Numbered from the stretch's first letter, positions 17,512 to 26,541 are shown. The stretch is 64,000 bases of DNA from Acetomicrobium hydrogeniformans ATCC BAA-1850 (GCF_000160455.2 NZ_ACJX03000001.1:310001-374000); one strand, 5' to 3'. The notes: a model not told the origin generated them from the letters alone. Program-made: numbers and translations.

Positions 17512-19074
17512 ATGAACTACGTTACTGGATTCATTAATTGTAAGGTCTACGGGAACGTCGGGAACAACCGACATTTCGAAGCCTTTTTGGTCGTTAATGG
17601 TAAAATCGCCTCCACAGGATCGAACATTGAGATTTCGGAGCAAACCAAATCTTTAAAAGGTAAAACAGTAGACTTAGGAGGGAAAATTGTCCTACCCGGT
17701 TTCATTGATTCTCATTTACACATCGATGAACTTGGAATGTACATTAACTCTCTGAATTTAAGAAATACGGCAAGCATCGAAGATCTTCGGGATAAACTAA
17801 ATAATTTCGCTTCAAAGGCTTCAACTTCGTGGATCTTAGGACATGGTTGGGACCAAGAGCTTTTCAGGGAAAAAAGGTGGCCTACAAAAGACGACTTAGA
17901 TGCCGTTGAGAAAGAAAGACCCATAATGCTCTCAAGGGTATGTCTTCATGCCGCGGTCTTAAATTCAAAAGCCTTAGAGATGACAGGCATAACTTCCTCC
18001 ACGGGCATAGTGGTGGAAAGTGAATTTCAACGAGCCAGGGAAATATTTAAAGATAGCCTTTCTATTTCCGAGTGCAAAAAAATCCTGAAAGATGCCCTTC
18101 TTTATGCTTCCAAACTGGGGTTGACCTGTCTTGGGTTTGTAAGCTGTGACGCAAAGATGCTGTCTGCTTTAATGTCGCTATGGCATGACGGAGAAATTAC
18201 CACAAGAGTCAGGGTATATCTAGAACCAGGAAAAAGATGTCAAATCGGGGAAAAAATGTACGAAAATACCGATATCTTATCCGCCTTGGACAAACTAGGC
18301 ATAAAGAGGTGCTTCGGCGACGACATGTTAAGGATACAGGGTATTAAAATACTCGCCGATGGGTCGCTCGGTGCCCGCACAGCATGGCTTACCAAGCCCT
18401 ATTCGGATATGGCTGACCTGCAGGGATTCCCAAACATAGGCAAAGAAGAACTTTTACAGTTGGTCAAATCCGCTGATGCTGCCGATTTACAGATCGCTGT
18501 TCACGGAATAGGCGATGCCACAATAGACATGATACTTGACACATTTCAGGAAGCTAAAATTTATGATCGAGGACACCGAATCGAGCACCTTTCCGTTTTA
18601 AGACCCGACCAAATTAAACGCATGAAGGATATAGGCTTGTATGCCTCAATCCAACCGCATTTCGTGATCACGGACTGGTGGGCTATTGACCGATTAGGCT
18701 CAGATAGGGCAGAGTTCATACACCCCTTTAAAAGTATTTTCTCTTACGGAATACCGACTGCATTTGGAACAGATTCGCCTGTGGAAGAACTCAATCCCTG
18801 GGAGACCGTCTATGCTGCAGTTACAAGGGGGAAGTGTGAGGATATCCCTCTAGCCGCAGCGACACCAAACGAAGCGCTAGACATAACAGACGCCATTTAT
18901 TGCTATACTGCAGGAGGAGGCAATATCATGCTAGACCCCGATATAGGAAATTTGGCAATAGGCAAGCCGGCCGATTTTATAGTGTTAGACAAAGACCCCT
19001 TTGAAACTGAACCCAGATATATTAAAGATATAAGGGTCCAAAAAACATACATTGGAGGCAAGGAGGTTCGATAG
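17512..19074 (+). CDS. Amidohydrolase family 3 (YtcJ-like) metal-dependent hydrolase
   Basis: 520 residues, usual YtcJ size. Metal-binding HxH in GFIDSHLHIDELG (about 63-75), the family signature ILADGSLGARTAWL near 282-295, later metal ligands in AVHGIGD and RIEHLSV, and the catalytic Asp in AFGTDSPVEELNPW. Such enzymes hydrolyse N-substituted amino acids, amides or related cyclic compounds; true substrate unknown. 47 bp after the permease with its own AGGAGG, so it may share the ArsR-controlled transcript, though a metabolic link is not obvious. A terminator follows. Confidence 0.88.
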   Translation: MNYVTGFINCKVYGNVGNNRHFEAFLVVNGKIASTGSNIEISEQTKSLKGKTVDLGGKIVLPGFIDSHLHIDELGMYINSLNLRNTASIEDLRDKLNNFASKASTSWILGHGWDQELFREKRWPTKDDLDAVEKERPIMLSRVCLHAAVLNSKALEMTGITSSTGIVVESEFQRAREIFKDSLSISECKKILKDALLYASKLGLTCLGFVSCDAKMLSALMSLWHDGEITTRVRVYLEPGKRCQIGEKMYENTDILSALDKLGIKRCFGDDMLRIQGIKILADGSLGARTAWLTKPYSDMADLQGFPNIGKEELLQLVKSADAADLQIAVHGIGDATIDMILDTFQEAKIYDRGHRIEHLSVLRPDQIKRMKDIGLYASIQPHFVITDWWAIDRLGSDRAEFIHPFKSIFSYGIPTAFGTDSPVEELNPWETVYAAVTRGKCEDIPLAAATPNEALDITDAIYCYTAGGGNIMLDPDIGNLAIGKPADFIVLDKDPFETEPRYIKDIRVQKTYIGGKEVR

Positions 19075-19157
19075 ATTCTATTATAATTGATGCCTATAAA
19101 TAATAAAAAAAATTGCCTAACGTTAACCTCAGTAAAAATTGCCTCTCCCACTCAGTT

Positions 19158-19226
19158 AAAAAGAGGTTATTGGAATAATCTCAAATAGCTATTTCAAGCT
19201 TATTTAAATTCCAATAACCTCTTTTT
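19158..19226 (+). terminator. Terminator after amidohydrolase gene
   Basis: AAAAAGAGGTTATTGGAAT (19158-19176) pairs perfectly over 19 bp with ATTCCAATAACCTCTTTTT (19208-19226), then GTTTG. The 31-base loop contains a further palindrome AAATAGCTATTT. Confidence 0.75.
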
Positions 19227-19309
19227 GTTTGTGCATCATATATCATTGTTAATAAGAGATATCTTCTGCTATATAATGCATAAACTTATATATACATTTA
19301 GTTTAATAT

Positions 19310-19338
19310 TTGACTTTTTATTAAAAGTGCTATATAAA
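19310..19338 (+). promoter_or_regulatory. Promoter candidate for gdhA
   Basis: TTGACT (19310-19315), 17-base spacer, TATAAA (19333-19338). A weaker alternative is TTAATA (19249-19254) with TATAAT (19272-19277). Both imply a leader of 110-170 bases before the gdhA ATG. The rest of the gap 19227-19453 is AT-rich and shows no gene. Confidence 0.55.
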
Positions 19339-19453
19339 CATGGATTATTAAATTCAGCCCATGGGTCACGTTTATGTTATACATATGCATGTGCGCATCA
19401 TGCAGCCTGAATGTCTATTTGATTTAATAACATTATGAAGGAGTGATCTTTAT

Positions 19454-20698
19454 ATGCAGCTTAATCCATATGAAATGCTAAAAAAACAAATCGACGATGC
19501 CGCAAGATACATCGACATTGATCCAGAATATTTCGATATTCTAAAAGAACCAAGAGAAATATTAGAGGTATCTCTTCCCGTTCGTTTGAGCGATGGCTCA
19601 ATAAAGGTTTTCAAGGGGTGGCGCTGTCACTACAATAATGCTCTTGGACCCTATAAAGGTGGAATACGCTATCATGTTCAGGTAAACAGGGATGAGGTAA
19701 TTGCTCTAGCCGGATGGATGACTATAAAATGCGCTGTAGCCCAACTGCCCTTCGGAGGCGGAAAGGGAGGCATAAATTGCTCACCTGCAGATCTATCGAT
19801 TGACGAGCTGGAAAAGTTGACCAGGGCATATGCCTTGGGAATATCGCGTTTCATAGGCACAGATTATGATGTCCCCGCTCCCGATGTAAATACCAATCCT
19901 CAAATCATGGCATGGATAGCCGATACCTACGAAAAGATCAAGGGCTTCAGTCAGCCCTCCGTCATTACGGGCAAACCGGTCGAAGTGGGCGGTTCTTTGG
20001 GTCGAAGCAAAGCAACTGCACAGGGCGGTGTATACGTTCTCACTGAAGCGTTAAAAGCACTAAATTTCAATAATAAAGATCTCTCCTGCGCCATCGAAGG
20101 ATATGGAAACGCCGGAAGTTATATGCATCTTTTATTGGAAAAGATGGGAATAAAAGTAATCGCTGTATCGGATACCAGAGGTGGAATTTATAATCCAAAG
20201 GGCTTGCCTGCCAGCGAGCTAAAGGAACATAAAATGAAAAACAGGACGGTTTCCAATTTTCCGGAGGGCGAGAATATAACAGACAGAGAATTATTGTCGA
20301 GTAATGCGGATATCCTAATACCCGCCGCCTTGGAAGGGATGATAAACGAGACAAACGTCAGCGATATAAAGGCCAAAATTATTTTAGAATTGGCAAACGG
20401 CCCTGTTACTCCGCAGGCGGAGAAAATGCTTTCCGATAATGGAGTCTTAATAATTCCCGATGTTTTGGCAAATTCCGGCGGAGTGATCGTTAGCTACTTC
20501 GAGTGGGTCCAGGGAAGATCAGGGGAATATTGGGACGAATCGACTGTGGATAAAAAACTATACAACAGGATAACCGAGGCATTCCGGGAAATATGGGAAA
20601 TTAAAGGCAGAAAAAAAATAAAAATGCGCGAAGCTGCATACGTAACAGCAATCGGAAGAATATCACAAGCAATGCGCATACGCGGAATTTGGCCATAA
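19454..20698 (+). CDS. gdhA: Glutamate dehydrogenase
   Basis: 414 residues, hexameric GDH type of thermophiles and anaerobes. Interconverts glutamate and 2-oxoglutarate plus ammonia. N-terminal substrate domain: KGGIRYH, GWMTIKCAVAQLPFGGGKGGI with the catalytic Lys, and the catalytic Asp in DYDVPAPDVNTN; Rossmann domain with GYGNAG (about 217-222) for the cofactor; C-terminal PDVLANSGGVIVSYFEW. Start ATG follows GAAGGAG. In this setting it would regenerate 2-oxoglutarate for transaminases during amino acid fermentation. Cofactor preference (NAD or NADP) is not decided here. Confidence 0.96.
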   Translation: MQLNPYEMLKKQIDDAARYIDIDPEYFDILKEPREILEVSLPVRLSDGSIKVFKGWRCHYNNALGPYKGGIRYHVQVNRDEVIALAGWMTIKCAVAQLPFGGGKGGINCSPADLSIDELEKLTRAYALGISRFIGTDYDVPAPDVNTNPQIMAWIADTYEKIKGFSQPSVITGKPVEVGGSLGRSKATAQGGVYVLTEALKALNFNNKDLSCAIEGYGNAGSYMHLLLEKMGIKVIAVSDTRGGIYNPKGLPASELKEHKMKNRTVSNFPEGENITDRELLSSNADILIPAALEGMINETNVSDIKAKIILELANGPVTPQAEKMLSDNGVLIIPDVLANSGGVIVSYFEWVQGRSGEYWDESTVDKKLYNRITEAFREIWEIKGRKKIKMREAAYVTAIGRISQAMRIRGIWP

Positions 20699-20730
20699 AT
20701 TATAATTACATGCAGAGCAACTATGCATCT

Positions 20731-20777
20731 ACGAGCCTGCCTCTGCTGCGTTAAATTCCATCATTAGGCAGGCTCGT
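20731..20777. terminator. Hairpin terminator between convergent gdhA and thioredoxin-like gene
   Basis: ACGAGCCTGCCT (20731-20742) pairs with AGGCAGGCTCGT (20766-20777); 23-base loop. No long T-run, so it may act as a transcript end stabiliser in both directions. Confidence 0.55.
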
Positions 20778-20799
20778 TAAAGTTGTGCTCAGAGGTTAT

Positions 20800-21045
20800 C
20801 TAATTACCCGATAAGTTTCTAAATGTATCCTTCAGCGCCCCTTCCGACGGAACTTTACCTGCAATGACAACCTTCCCGTCAACAGCTAAGGCAGGGGTAG
20901 TCATTACTCCAAAAGATATTATTTTATTAATATCTGTAACCTTTTCGACTTCATAATCTAGACCGAGTTCTCGCGCAACTTTTTCAGCCATATCCGCAAG
21001 TTTCTTACACTTAGGGCATCCTGTGCCAAGAACTTGTATCTTCAA
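20800..21045 (-). CDS. Small thioredoxin-like redox protein with CPKC motif
   Basis: 81 residues from TTG 21045, which follows AAAGGAG at 11 bases and gives MKIQVLGTGCPKCKKL, the canonical start of the redox-active disulfide protein family; the frame continues to ATG 21096 but those residues do not fit the family. CxxC is CPKC, cis-Pro in MTTPALAVDG, and KVPSEGALKDTF at the C-terminus. These proteins reduce disulfides or pass electrons to membrane permeases of the ArsP group. Stands alone here between convergent and divergent genes. Confidence 0.87.
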   Translation of the reverse strand: MKIQVLGTGCPKCKKLADMAEKVARELGLDYEVEKVTDINKIISFGVMTTPALAVDGKVVIAGKVPSEGALKDTFRNLSGN

Positions 21046-21193
21046 CTTAAGATCAACTCCTTTGTTCATGAGGTATGTGGCAATTATATCACACATAATG
21101 GCTTTTCAGAAACGTGCTTGTTTCAAGACAATTTTCGAGGGATAATTTTATAGAATGCAATAACAATTATTAAGTATTAAAGGAGGGACAGAA

Positions 21194-22495
21194 TTGTTTG
21201 CAATAAAGGATTTTTTGCGAACGGAAGTGGTGCCTGCGCTTGGTTGTACCGAGCCCGGCGCTGTAGCGCTGGCCACAGCCCGGGCAAGAAAAGAAATAGG
21301 TTCCGAGGAAATCAAAAGAATAGAAGTCGATGTCAGCCCTAATATTTACAAGAATGGTTATGCAGTAGGCATTCCGGGTGTCAAGGATTTAAAGGGAAAT
21401 GCCGTAGCAGCAGCGCTAGGGGTTATTTGCGGCAAATCGGAGTATGGCCTGGAAGCGTTAAAATGTTGCGATATAAGCGACATCGAAAAAGCTATGCAAC
21501 TTGTCAAAGCAGGCCTTGTTACCGTATCTCCAAATTTTTCAAAAAGCGGAGTATATGTAAAAGTTACGATAATAACCGACAAACGTACATGTTCTTGTTT
21601 TATTGAGGATAGGCATGATAACATTACGAAGATTATGATGGATGGGAAACTTATACTTTCAAAACGCAAAAGACTCCGCGTAATTCAAAATTCGGAAAAA
21701 GCAAGCATATTTGATGCTATTAAAAATATGACATTCAATGAATTGACTTCTCTATTAAACGACATAGATGATGAAGATATAAAGTATATTTACGAAGGAA
21801 TAAAAATGAATATGGCTGTCGCGCACATAGGTCTAGACCCCGACAACGACTATGGTCTTGGAGTAGGAAAAACTATTTTCAAGATGATCAAATCCGACGA
21901 TTTTTCCGCCCTTCCGCTAAAAATCAAAGCTTACGCCGCAGCTGCCGCAGACGCAAGAATGGCAGGAATTTCTAAACCGGTAATGAGCAGCGCCGGAAGC
22001 GGAAATCACGGTATAACAGCGATTCTTCCGGTTTACCTGGTGGCAGATTTTTATAAAAAAACAATGGAAGAAACTGCTAAAGCCGTGGCCTTGAGCCATC
22101 TCACAACAAGTTTCTTAAAAAGCAGAACTGGGCGGCTAAGTCCGATCTGCGGATGCACCGTTGCCGCAGGCGCCGGAGCCGCAGCCGGAATTACATACCT
22201 TCTTTCTCAAGATATGACTAAAGTGGAGGATGCAATTGAAATTCACGTCAGCAACTTGATTGGCATGATATGTGACGGTGCCAAAGACACCTGCGCCCTT
22301 AAGGTAGGTACCGGTGCCTATGAAGCCTATACTGCAGCGATGATTGCCTTAGAAAAAAACGGACACGATATCCCGAGGGGCATCATAGGAGAGACTCTCG
22401 AAGAAACTGTAGACAATATGGCCGAATTGAGCAATAAGGGAATGAAGAATGTGGACACTATAATAATCAGCCTACTTCAGAATAACATTTCATAG
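21194..22495 (+). CDS. Cysteine desulfidase / UPF0597-type serine dehydratase-like enzyme
   Basis: 433 residues from TTG 21194 (AGGAGG at 8 bases). Iron-sulfur lyase family that deaminates L-cysteine to pyruvate, sulfide and ammonia. The cysteines expected to hold the [4Fe-4S] cluster are visible in GCTEPGAVAL (near residue 18), ICGCTVAAGAGAAAG (about 317) and MICDGAKDTCALKV (about 356-369), and MSSAGSGNHGITA supplies the active-site loop. Cytosolic amino acid catabolism; no transporter adjoins it. Serine as alternative substrate cannot be excluded. Confidence 0.87.
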   Translation: MFAIKDFLRTEVVPALGCTEPGAVALATARARKEIGSEEIKRIEVDVSPNIYKNGYAVGIPGVKDLKGNAVAAALGVICGKSEYGLEALKCCDISDIEKAMQLVKAGLVTVSPNFSKSGVYVKVTIITDKRTCSCFIEDRHDNITKIMMDGKLILSKRKRLRVIQNSEKASIFDAIKNMTFNELTSLLNDIDDEDIKYIYEGIKMNMAVAHIGLDPDNDYGLGVGKTIFKMIKSDDFSALPLKIKAYAAAAADARMAGISKPVMSSAGSGNHGITAILPVYLVADFYKKTMEETAKAVALSHLTTSFLKSRTGRLSPICGCTVAAGAGAAAGITYLLSQDMTKVEDAIEIHVSNLIGMICDGAKDTCALKVGTGAYEAYTAAMIALEKNGHDIPRGIIGETLEETVDNMAELSNKGMKNVDTIIISLLQNNIS

Positions 22496-22537
22496 CAATT
22501 CCTTATTTGATAACTTCATACCGAACAAAATAAAATT

Positions 22538-22582
22538 AAACACGAGTCCAATAGGCATGATAGCTTACATGAACTCGTGTTT
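22538..22582. terminator. Terminator between convergent genes
   Basis: AAACACGAGT (22538-22547) pairs with ACTCGTGTTT (22573-22582), loop of 25 bases, with A- and T-rich flanks. It serves the desulfidase gene and the convergent unknown gene. Confidence 0.6.
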
Positions 22583-22594
22583 ATATTTGTTATT

Positions 22595-23038
22595 TTATAG
22601 AATCAATTTGTTGCCCGGCTTGCCTCCTTTGGTTATTTTATCCAGTTCGGATAATATTGCCGGAGATGCTACATCCAGGCGTGGTTTCTTGTTTTCCTGA
22701 GAGGCTAGCTCACGAAGTTTTTGCTCGTATTCCTCCATGCTCTTTTTAATCGTATCGGCGTCTCCCTTGAGCCATAGAAGGATATTTTCCGCTATGGCCT
22801 TTACCTCTTCATCAGTCAGATCGTTTTGCGTAGCACCAATTGCCTTCATGAGCTTTCCCTGCTCTCTGACCGCATCTACGATGTCGTCATCGGTTATAAT
22901 ACCCTTTTTATAAAGGGCTCGACCCAATACATCGAACTTGGTCTTCATGCTCTCTTCGGACATGGCCACGCTGTCTATACGAGCCATCATCAAAGAAAGC
23001 ATATCTTCCAATGTCATTTGCATTGATCTGGGTTGCAT
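22595..23038 (-). CDS. Unknown protein, helical, methionine-rich N-terminus
   Basis: 147 residues, no signal peptide or membrane segment. The first 31 residues contain eight methionines (MQPRSMQMTLEDMLSLMM...). A helix-turn segment GRALYKKGIITDDDIVDAVREQGKLM and a coiled-coil-like stretch (ADTIKKSMEEYEQKLRELASQENKK) follow. AGGGGGG precedes the ATG. It is isolated by terminators on both sides, so it is likely a single-gene unit. I do not recognise the family. Confidence 0.6.
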   Translation of the reverse strand: MQPRSMQMTLEDMLSLMMARIDSVAMSEESMKTKFDVLGRALYKKGIITDDDIVDAVREQGKLMKAIGATQNDLTDEEVKAIAENILLWLKGDADTIKKSMEEYEQKLRELASQENKKPRLDVASPAILSELDKITKGGKPGNKLIL

Positions 23039-23147
23039 TATATATTCCCCCCTGTGGTAGATTAATTTCTAATATTTCCGTTCTTGCCTACGCGTCAAGC
23101 ACGTGTATTTTAACAGAAACAGAATGAATTATAAATGGAAGTTTAAT

Positions 23148-23178
23148 AAAAAAGGGACCTCAACGGGTCCCTTTTTTT
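23148..23178 (-). terminator. Strong terminator after ridA
   Basis: AAAAAAGGGACC (23148-23159) and GGTCCCTTTTTTT (23166-23178) with a 6-base loop; read on the minus strand it ends in a run of T. It lies 170 bp downstream of ridA. The remaining gap to ridA (23179-23345) shows no gene. Confidence 0.85.
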
Positions 23179-23345
23179 GAGGAGGAGATAGGGTTTGGAT
23201 ACGGTATTTGGCTTTGTCTTCCATTGCCGCACCCAGCAAATGAGAGTTTAATCACCTGTAGCTGTTTTGTCAACTTGAAAACTATATTCTATATTTTTCC
23301 ATTATTTATAATTTTCGGAATATTTTTTGAGATAATACGGTATTA

Positions 23346-23723
23346 TTATGCTAAGGCAATCACTTCCATCTCAAGTAGAGCCTTTTCCTTTGGCAGTTTG
23401 CTCACTTCAACGAGAGACCTGGCAGGTCTATTATCGCCAAAAAATTCTGAATACACTTTGTTAATAGCCTGAAAATTGGCAATATCGGTTACAAAAACTG
23501 TGGTTTTTACGACTTTTGATATATCTGACCCGGCACTTTCAAGAATTGCCTCAATATTTTGCAACACCCTGAATGTCTGTTCCTCTACAGAACCTTCTAC
23601 AATCAAGCCGCTTTCCGGGTCTAGAGGCAGCTGCCCCGAAACGAAGACAAATCCGTTTGCTTTTACCGCAAGCGAATAGGGCCCAACTGCTTTAGGTGCT
23701 TTATCACTATGAATATATTGCAT
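23346..23723 (-). CDS. ridA: RidA enamine/imine deaminase
   Basis: 125 residues, full RidA length. Hydrolyses reactive 2-aminoacrylate and other enamines produced by PLP enzymes, protecting the cell during serine, threonine and cysteine breakdown. Motifs: KAPKAVGPYSLAVKANGFVFVSGQLPLDPESG near the N-terminus, the active-site Arg in RPARSLVEVSKLPKEKALLEMEVIA. Monocistronic, divergent from the thiamine-binding-like gene. Presence fits the amino-acid-degrading setting with a cysteine desulfidase close by. Confidence 0.95.
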   Translation of the reverse strand: MQYIHSDKAPKAVGPYSLAVKANGFVFVSGQLPLDPESGLIVEGSVEEQTFRVLQNIEAILESAGSDISKVVKTTVFVTDIANFQAINKVYSEFFGDNRPARSLVEVSKLPKEKALLEMEVIALA

Positions 23724-23934
23724 TTACATCGCCTCCCTAAGACAGATAATCCATATGTTTAAATCATATTACCATACCTTATAAACCCCTTTAAAGTACT
23801 TATTTCGCCAGCGTCTAGGACCACCTATTTTTGAAAGCATTTACCAAAAATGATATATTTTAAGAGACCCAAGACATTAGCATTAAAAATCCAGCGGATT
23901 TAGAAAATAAAACAATCTGAAGGAGGTGTCAAAG

Positions 23935-24237
23935 GTGGGAAGAGTTATCGCCGAGATAGTCGTGGTTCCCCTAGGCACAAACAGTCCTAGTGTAAGCTCT
24001 TATGTAGCCGAGGTGGAAAGAACCTTGAGAAAATTCAATCTGAAAGTCAGGTTGACGCCGATGAGCACTGTCTTGGAAGGTGAACTAGATGAAGTGCTCA
24101 ATGCCACTAAAGCAGCCCACAATTGTTTATTCGAAAAAGGAGTGTCAAGAGTGACAACTAGTCTTAAAATTGATGAAAGAAGAGATAAAGAATTGACAAT
24201 GGACGGCAAAGTTAAAGCCGTCGAGGAAAAGCTTTAG
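23935..24237 (+). CDS. MTH1187/YqgV-family thiamine-binding-like protein
   Basis: 100 residues from GTG 23935, which follows AGGAGG at 8 bases; the in-frame GTG at 23926 overlaps that site. The fold and pattern, VIAEIVVVPLGTNSPSVSSYVAEVERTL and LTPMSTVLEGELDEVLNATKAAHN, match the MTH1187/YkoF superfamily (ferredoxin-like, binds thiamine-like ligands). Cytosolic, single gene. No thiamine riboswitch or thiamine genes are seen near it, so its ligand here is open. Confidence 0.85.
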   Translation: MGRVIAEIVVVPLGTNSPSVSSYVAEVERTLRKFNLKVRLTPMSTVLEGELDEVLNATKAAHNCLFEKGVSRVTTSLKIDERRDKELTMDGKVKAVEEKL

Positions 24238-24248
24238 CTTCCCACTAA

Positions 24249-24290
24249 ATATTTCAAATGCCCCGCGAGTTGGCGGGGCATTTGAAATAT
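24249..24290. terminator. Perfect 18-bp hairpin between convergent genes
   Basis: ATATTTCAAATGCCCCGC (24249-24266) and its exact complement (24273-24290) with loop GAGTTG. Lies 11 bp after the thiamine-binding-like gene and 7 bp from the stop of the convergent membrane protein, so a shared bidirectional terminator. Confidence 0.75.
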
Positions 24291-24297
24291 GCCTAAT

Positions 24298-24741
24298 TTA
24301 TAACTTTTGCTTTTTAGAGTCCTTGGTATAATTGCCTAAAAAATCAATTTCCGCCTGCGGAGCATATTTTTTGATTATTTCTTCAAGCAAAGGTTCATCG
24401 GAACGCTTAAACAATAACTTCCATCCCGTGATTCCTCTTTCAAAAAAGACCATCATCATATCGCCCTTGTAGGCAAAAGTAGCTGCTTTTACATCTCCCC
24501 ATGGAAGAAATTCTTTGGATATTCCAAGTATTCCATATACTTCTTTTATTATTCCATCAGATGAAATGTAGATTTTCTTTTTATATATAATACCGTAAAA
24601 GGAAGCGATGATTAATATAATCTTATAAAAAGAAAAATCTAATACTGCCGAAAAAATGCAATAACACCCGAAAAAAAATAAAATGAATTTCATCCACGTG
24701 GGAGTTGAATAGCTTGATCGTGATTCGATGATGGTCTCCAT
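24298..24741 (-). CDS. Small membrane protein with PH-like domain, unknown function
   Basis: 147 residues from ATG 24741 (GGAGGC at 8 bases). Two closely spaced N-terminal membrane segments (FILFFFGCYCIFSAVL and FYKIILIIASFYGIIY) followed by a cytosolic beta-rich domain (KKIYISSDGIIKEVYG, ISKEFLPWGDVKAATFAYKGDMMMVFFERG), resembling bacterial PH/YcxB-like membrane proteins. Starts 27 bp after the NhaC-type antiporter stop, so it is probably co-transcribed with it. Function not known. Confidence 0.6.
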   Translation of the reverse strand: METIIESRSSYSTPTWMKFILFFFGCYCIFSAVLDFSFYKIILIIASFYGIIYKKKIYISSDGIIKEVYGILGISKEFLPWGDVKAATFAYKGDMMMVFFERGITGWKLLFKRSDEPLLEEIIKKYAPQAEIDFLGNYTKDSKKQKL

Positions 24742-24767
24742 CAATCATGCCTCCGTCGATAATTCTA

Positions 24768-26285
24768 CTATACGCTTACGATATCTTCATCAGTATCCTT
24801 GCGCCAGAATATCGATTTGCCCATAGCTGTTAGAGCAATGGCCATGATCGGATTAAGGTAATTAAAAAAAGCGAAGGGCAAATACTGAATAGTGGGCACT
24901 CCTAAGACGCTTGCATGGTAAGCTCCGCATGTATTCCATGGAACTAAAACCGATGTCAATGTGCCGCTATCTTCCAAACTTCTGGAAAGCATTCTAGGGT
25001 GAAGTCCTTTTTCATCGAAGGCAGGCTTAAACATTCTGCCAGGGAGCACTATTGCAACATACTGATCCCCCAAGAAAATATTGGAAACTATACAAGAAAT
25101 TATTACCGATGTAACCAGTCCTGTAACGCTTTTCACATGGCGCAAAAGGGCCTGCAGCAATACTTCCAATATTCCGCAACGCTCCATGACGCCACCGAAG
25201 GAAAGTGCGCATAATATCAAGGAAACAGTCCACATCATAGAATCGAGTCCGCCGCGTTCGAGCAAATCGCTGAGCATCCCTCCCACTTCTTGAGCAAGTT
25301 CGGGAGCGACATCGCTGACTCCCTGCGCAGCGAGGATGCCCGCTACGGCATCGAGACTCTCCGCTCCTGCAACTTCCGCGCTAAAAGCAGGGCTGTAACC
25401 GTAATGAATCGCAGTGACCATAGTTCCCAGTCCGCTGCCTTGAAGAAGTATCATTATGCCGCCCAGTACCACACCTGCAAATAAACTTGGTATTGCAGGA
25501 AACCTTAAAGCTGCCAGCAAAACTACCACTATAGGGGGAATAAGGGCAACGACGCTTATGTTAAATTCTGCAGCTAGCAGCTTTTGAAAAGCAACTATCC
25601 TCGTCACGTCCAAAGTCCCGCCTGCAAACCTGAGGCCCAATACTATGGTAATAATGGCAACTATTACGTAGGTGGGCAAAGTTGTGGAGACCATAGCCCT
25701 TATGTGACTAAAAAGGGTCGTCCCTGAAACTGCGGGAGCAAGATTTGTAGTATCAGAAAGAGGCGACATCTTATCGCCAAAGTATGCACCGGAAATAACT
25801 ACGCCGGCCGCCAGCGGCATTGGAACCCCCAGCCCCGCAGCAATACCTATCAAGGCCAAACCTACAGTGCCTGAGGTACCCCACGAGGTGCCCGTCGCCA
25901 ATGAAACAATAGAACAAATTATCAAAGTTGCAAGCAAAAATATGCTGGGTGAAAGGATGCTCAAACCATAATATATGAGCGTCGGCACGATGCCGCCCTG
26001 TATCCATGAGCCAATTATCATTCCCACTATCATTAATATCAAAACAGCCTGAAGCCCGGCAAGGATACCGCGAAACATGCCCTCTTCCATATCTTTCCAT
26101 TGAAAATGCAACAAATAACGGCCCATCAAACACACAAAGGCAGCAGAGAACACCAGTGGAATATGCACATCTACGCCCAAAACCAAAACACCGGTTCCAA
26201 TACAGACAGCAGCTACGCAAACAGCCAGAACAGCTTCAAAAAGAGTGGGCTTTCTCGTCGAACTTCCATTTTCGCTCATTCTCAT
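24768..26285 (-). CDS. NhaC-family Na+/H+ (or organic acid) antiporter
   Basis: 505 residues with about 11-12 membrane segments. Family motifs: GMIIGSWIQGGIVPTLIYYGL, SLATGTSWGTSGTVGLALIGIA, and AYFGDKMSPLSDTTNLAPAVSGTTLFSHI, the highly conserved NhaC ion-site segment. Start ATG follows AGGAGG. Members exchange Na+ for H+ or, as MleN, couple malate/lactate exchange; which applies is unknown. Followed by a small PH-like membrane protein. A palindrome and a hairpin lie in the upstream region. Confidence 0.9.
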   Translation of the reverse strand: MRMSENGSSTRKPTLFEAVLAVCVAAVCIGTGVLVLGVDVHIPLVFSAAFVCLMGRYLLHFQWKDMEEGMFRGILAGLQAVLILMIVGMIIGSWIQGGIVPTLIYYGLSILSPSIFLLATLIICSIVSLATGTSWGTSGTVGLALIGIAAGLGVPMPLAAGVVISGAYFGDKMSPLSDTTNLAPAVSGTTLFSHIRAMVSTTLPTYVIVAIITIVLGLRFAGGTLDVTRIVAFQKLLAAEFNISVVALIPPIVVVLLAALRFPAIPSLFAGVVLGGIMILLQGSGLGTMVTAIHYGYSPAFSAEVAGAESLDAVAGILAAQGVSDVAPELAQEVGGMLSDLLERGGLDSMMWTVSLILCALSFGGVMERCGILEVLLQALLRHVKSVTGLVTSVIISCIVSNIFLGDQYVAIVLPGRMFKPAFDEKGLHPRMLSRSLEDSGTLTSVLVPWNTCGAYHASVLGVPTIQYLPFAFFNYLNPIMAIALTAMGKSIFWRKDTDEDIVSV

Positions 26286-26393
26286 TTCTACCTCCTCTCA
26301 TATTTTAATGATTACCATGAAAATGACATAGCATGGGTTATATGTCCTCTTCACCTCCTCTTCTATCGACTGCACTGCTTGTATAATTGTCGA

Positions 26394-26437
26394 ACGCACA
26401 TACAGCTGTGCGTCTCATTTATGATATATTTTATCAT
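26394..26437. promoter_or_regulatory. Hairpin and palindrome upstream of the nhaC-type gene
   Basis: ACGCACA/TGTGCGT (26394-26400 and 26407-26413, loop TACAGC) next to a perfect palindrome ATGATA-TATTT-TATCAT (26421-26437). They lie in the 256-bp gap between the serine protease stop and the antiporter start. The palindrome has operator-like symmetry; nothing else is recognisable in this gap. Confidence 0.35.
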
Positions 26438-26541
26438 GCAGACATAGGAACGACATATATTATATAACCACTTGAAGTTTCTATATCAGGACTATTTAAC
26501 GCGTGTTCTGAAACTTAGCCAAGTATCTGCAGACATTAAAA

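Noticed and set aside
24999-26447. Several overlapping frames on both strands across the NhaC-type antiporter gene
   Set aside because: The minus-strand 505-residue frame has clear family motifs; the others lack start signals and are shadows.
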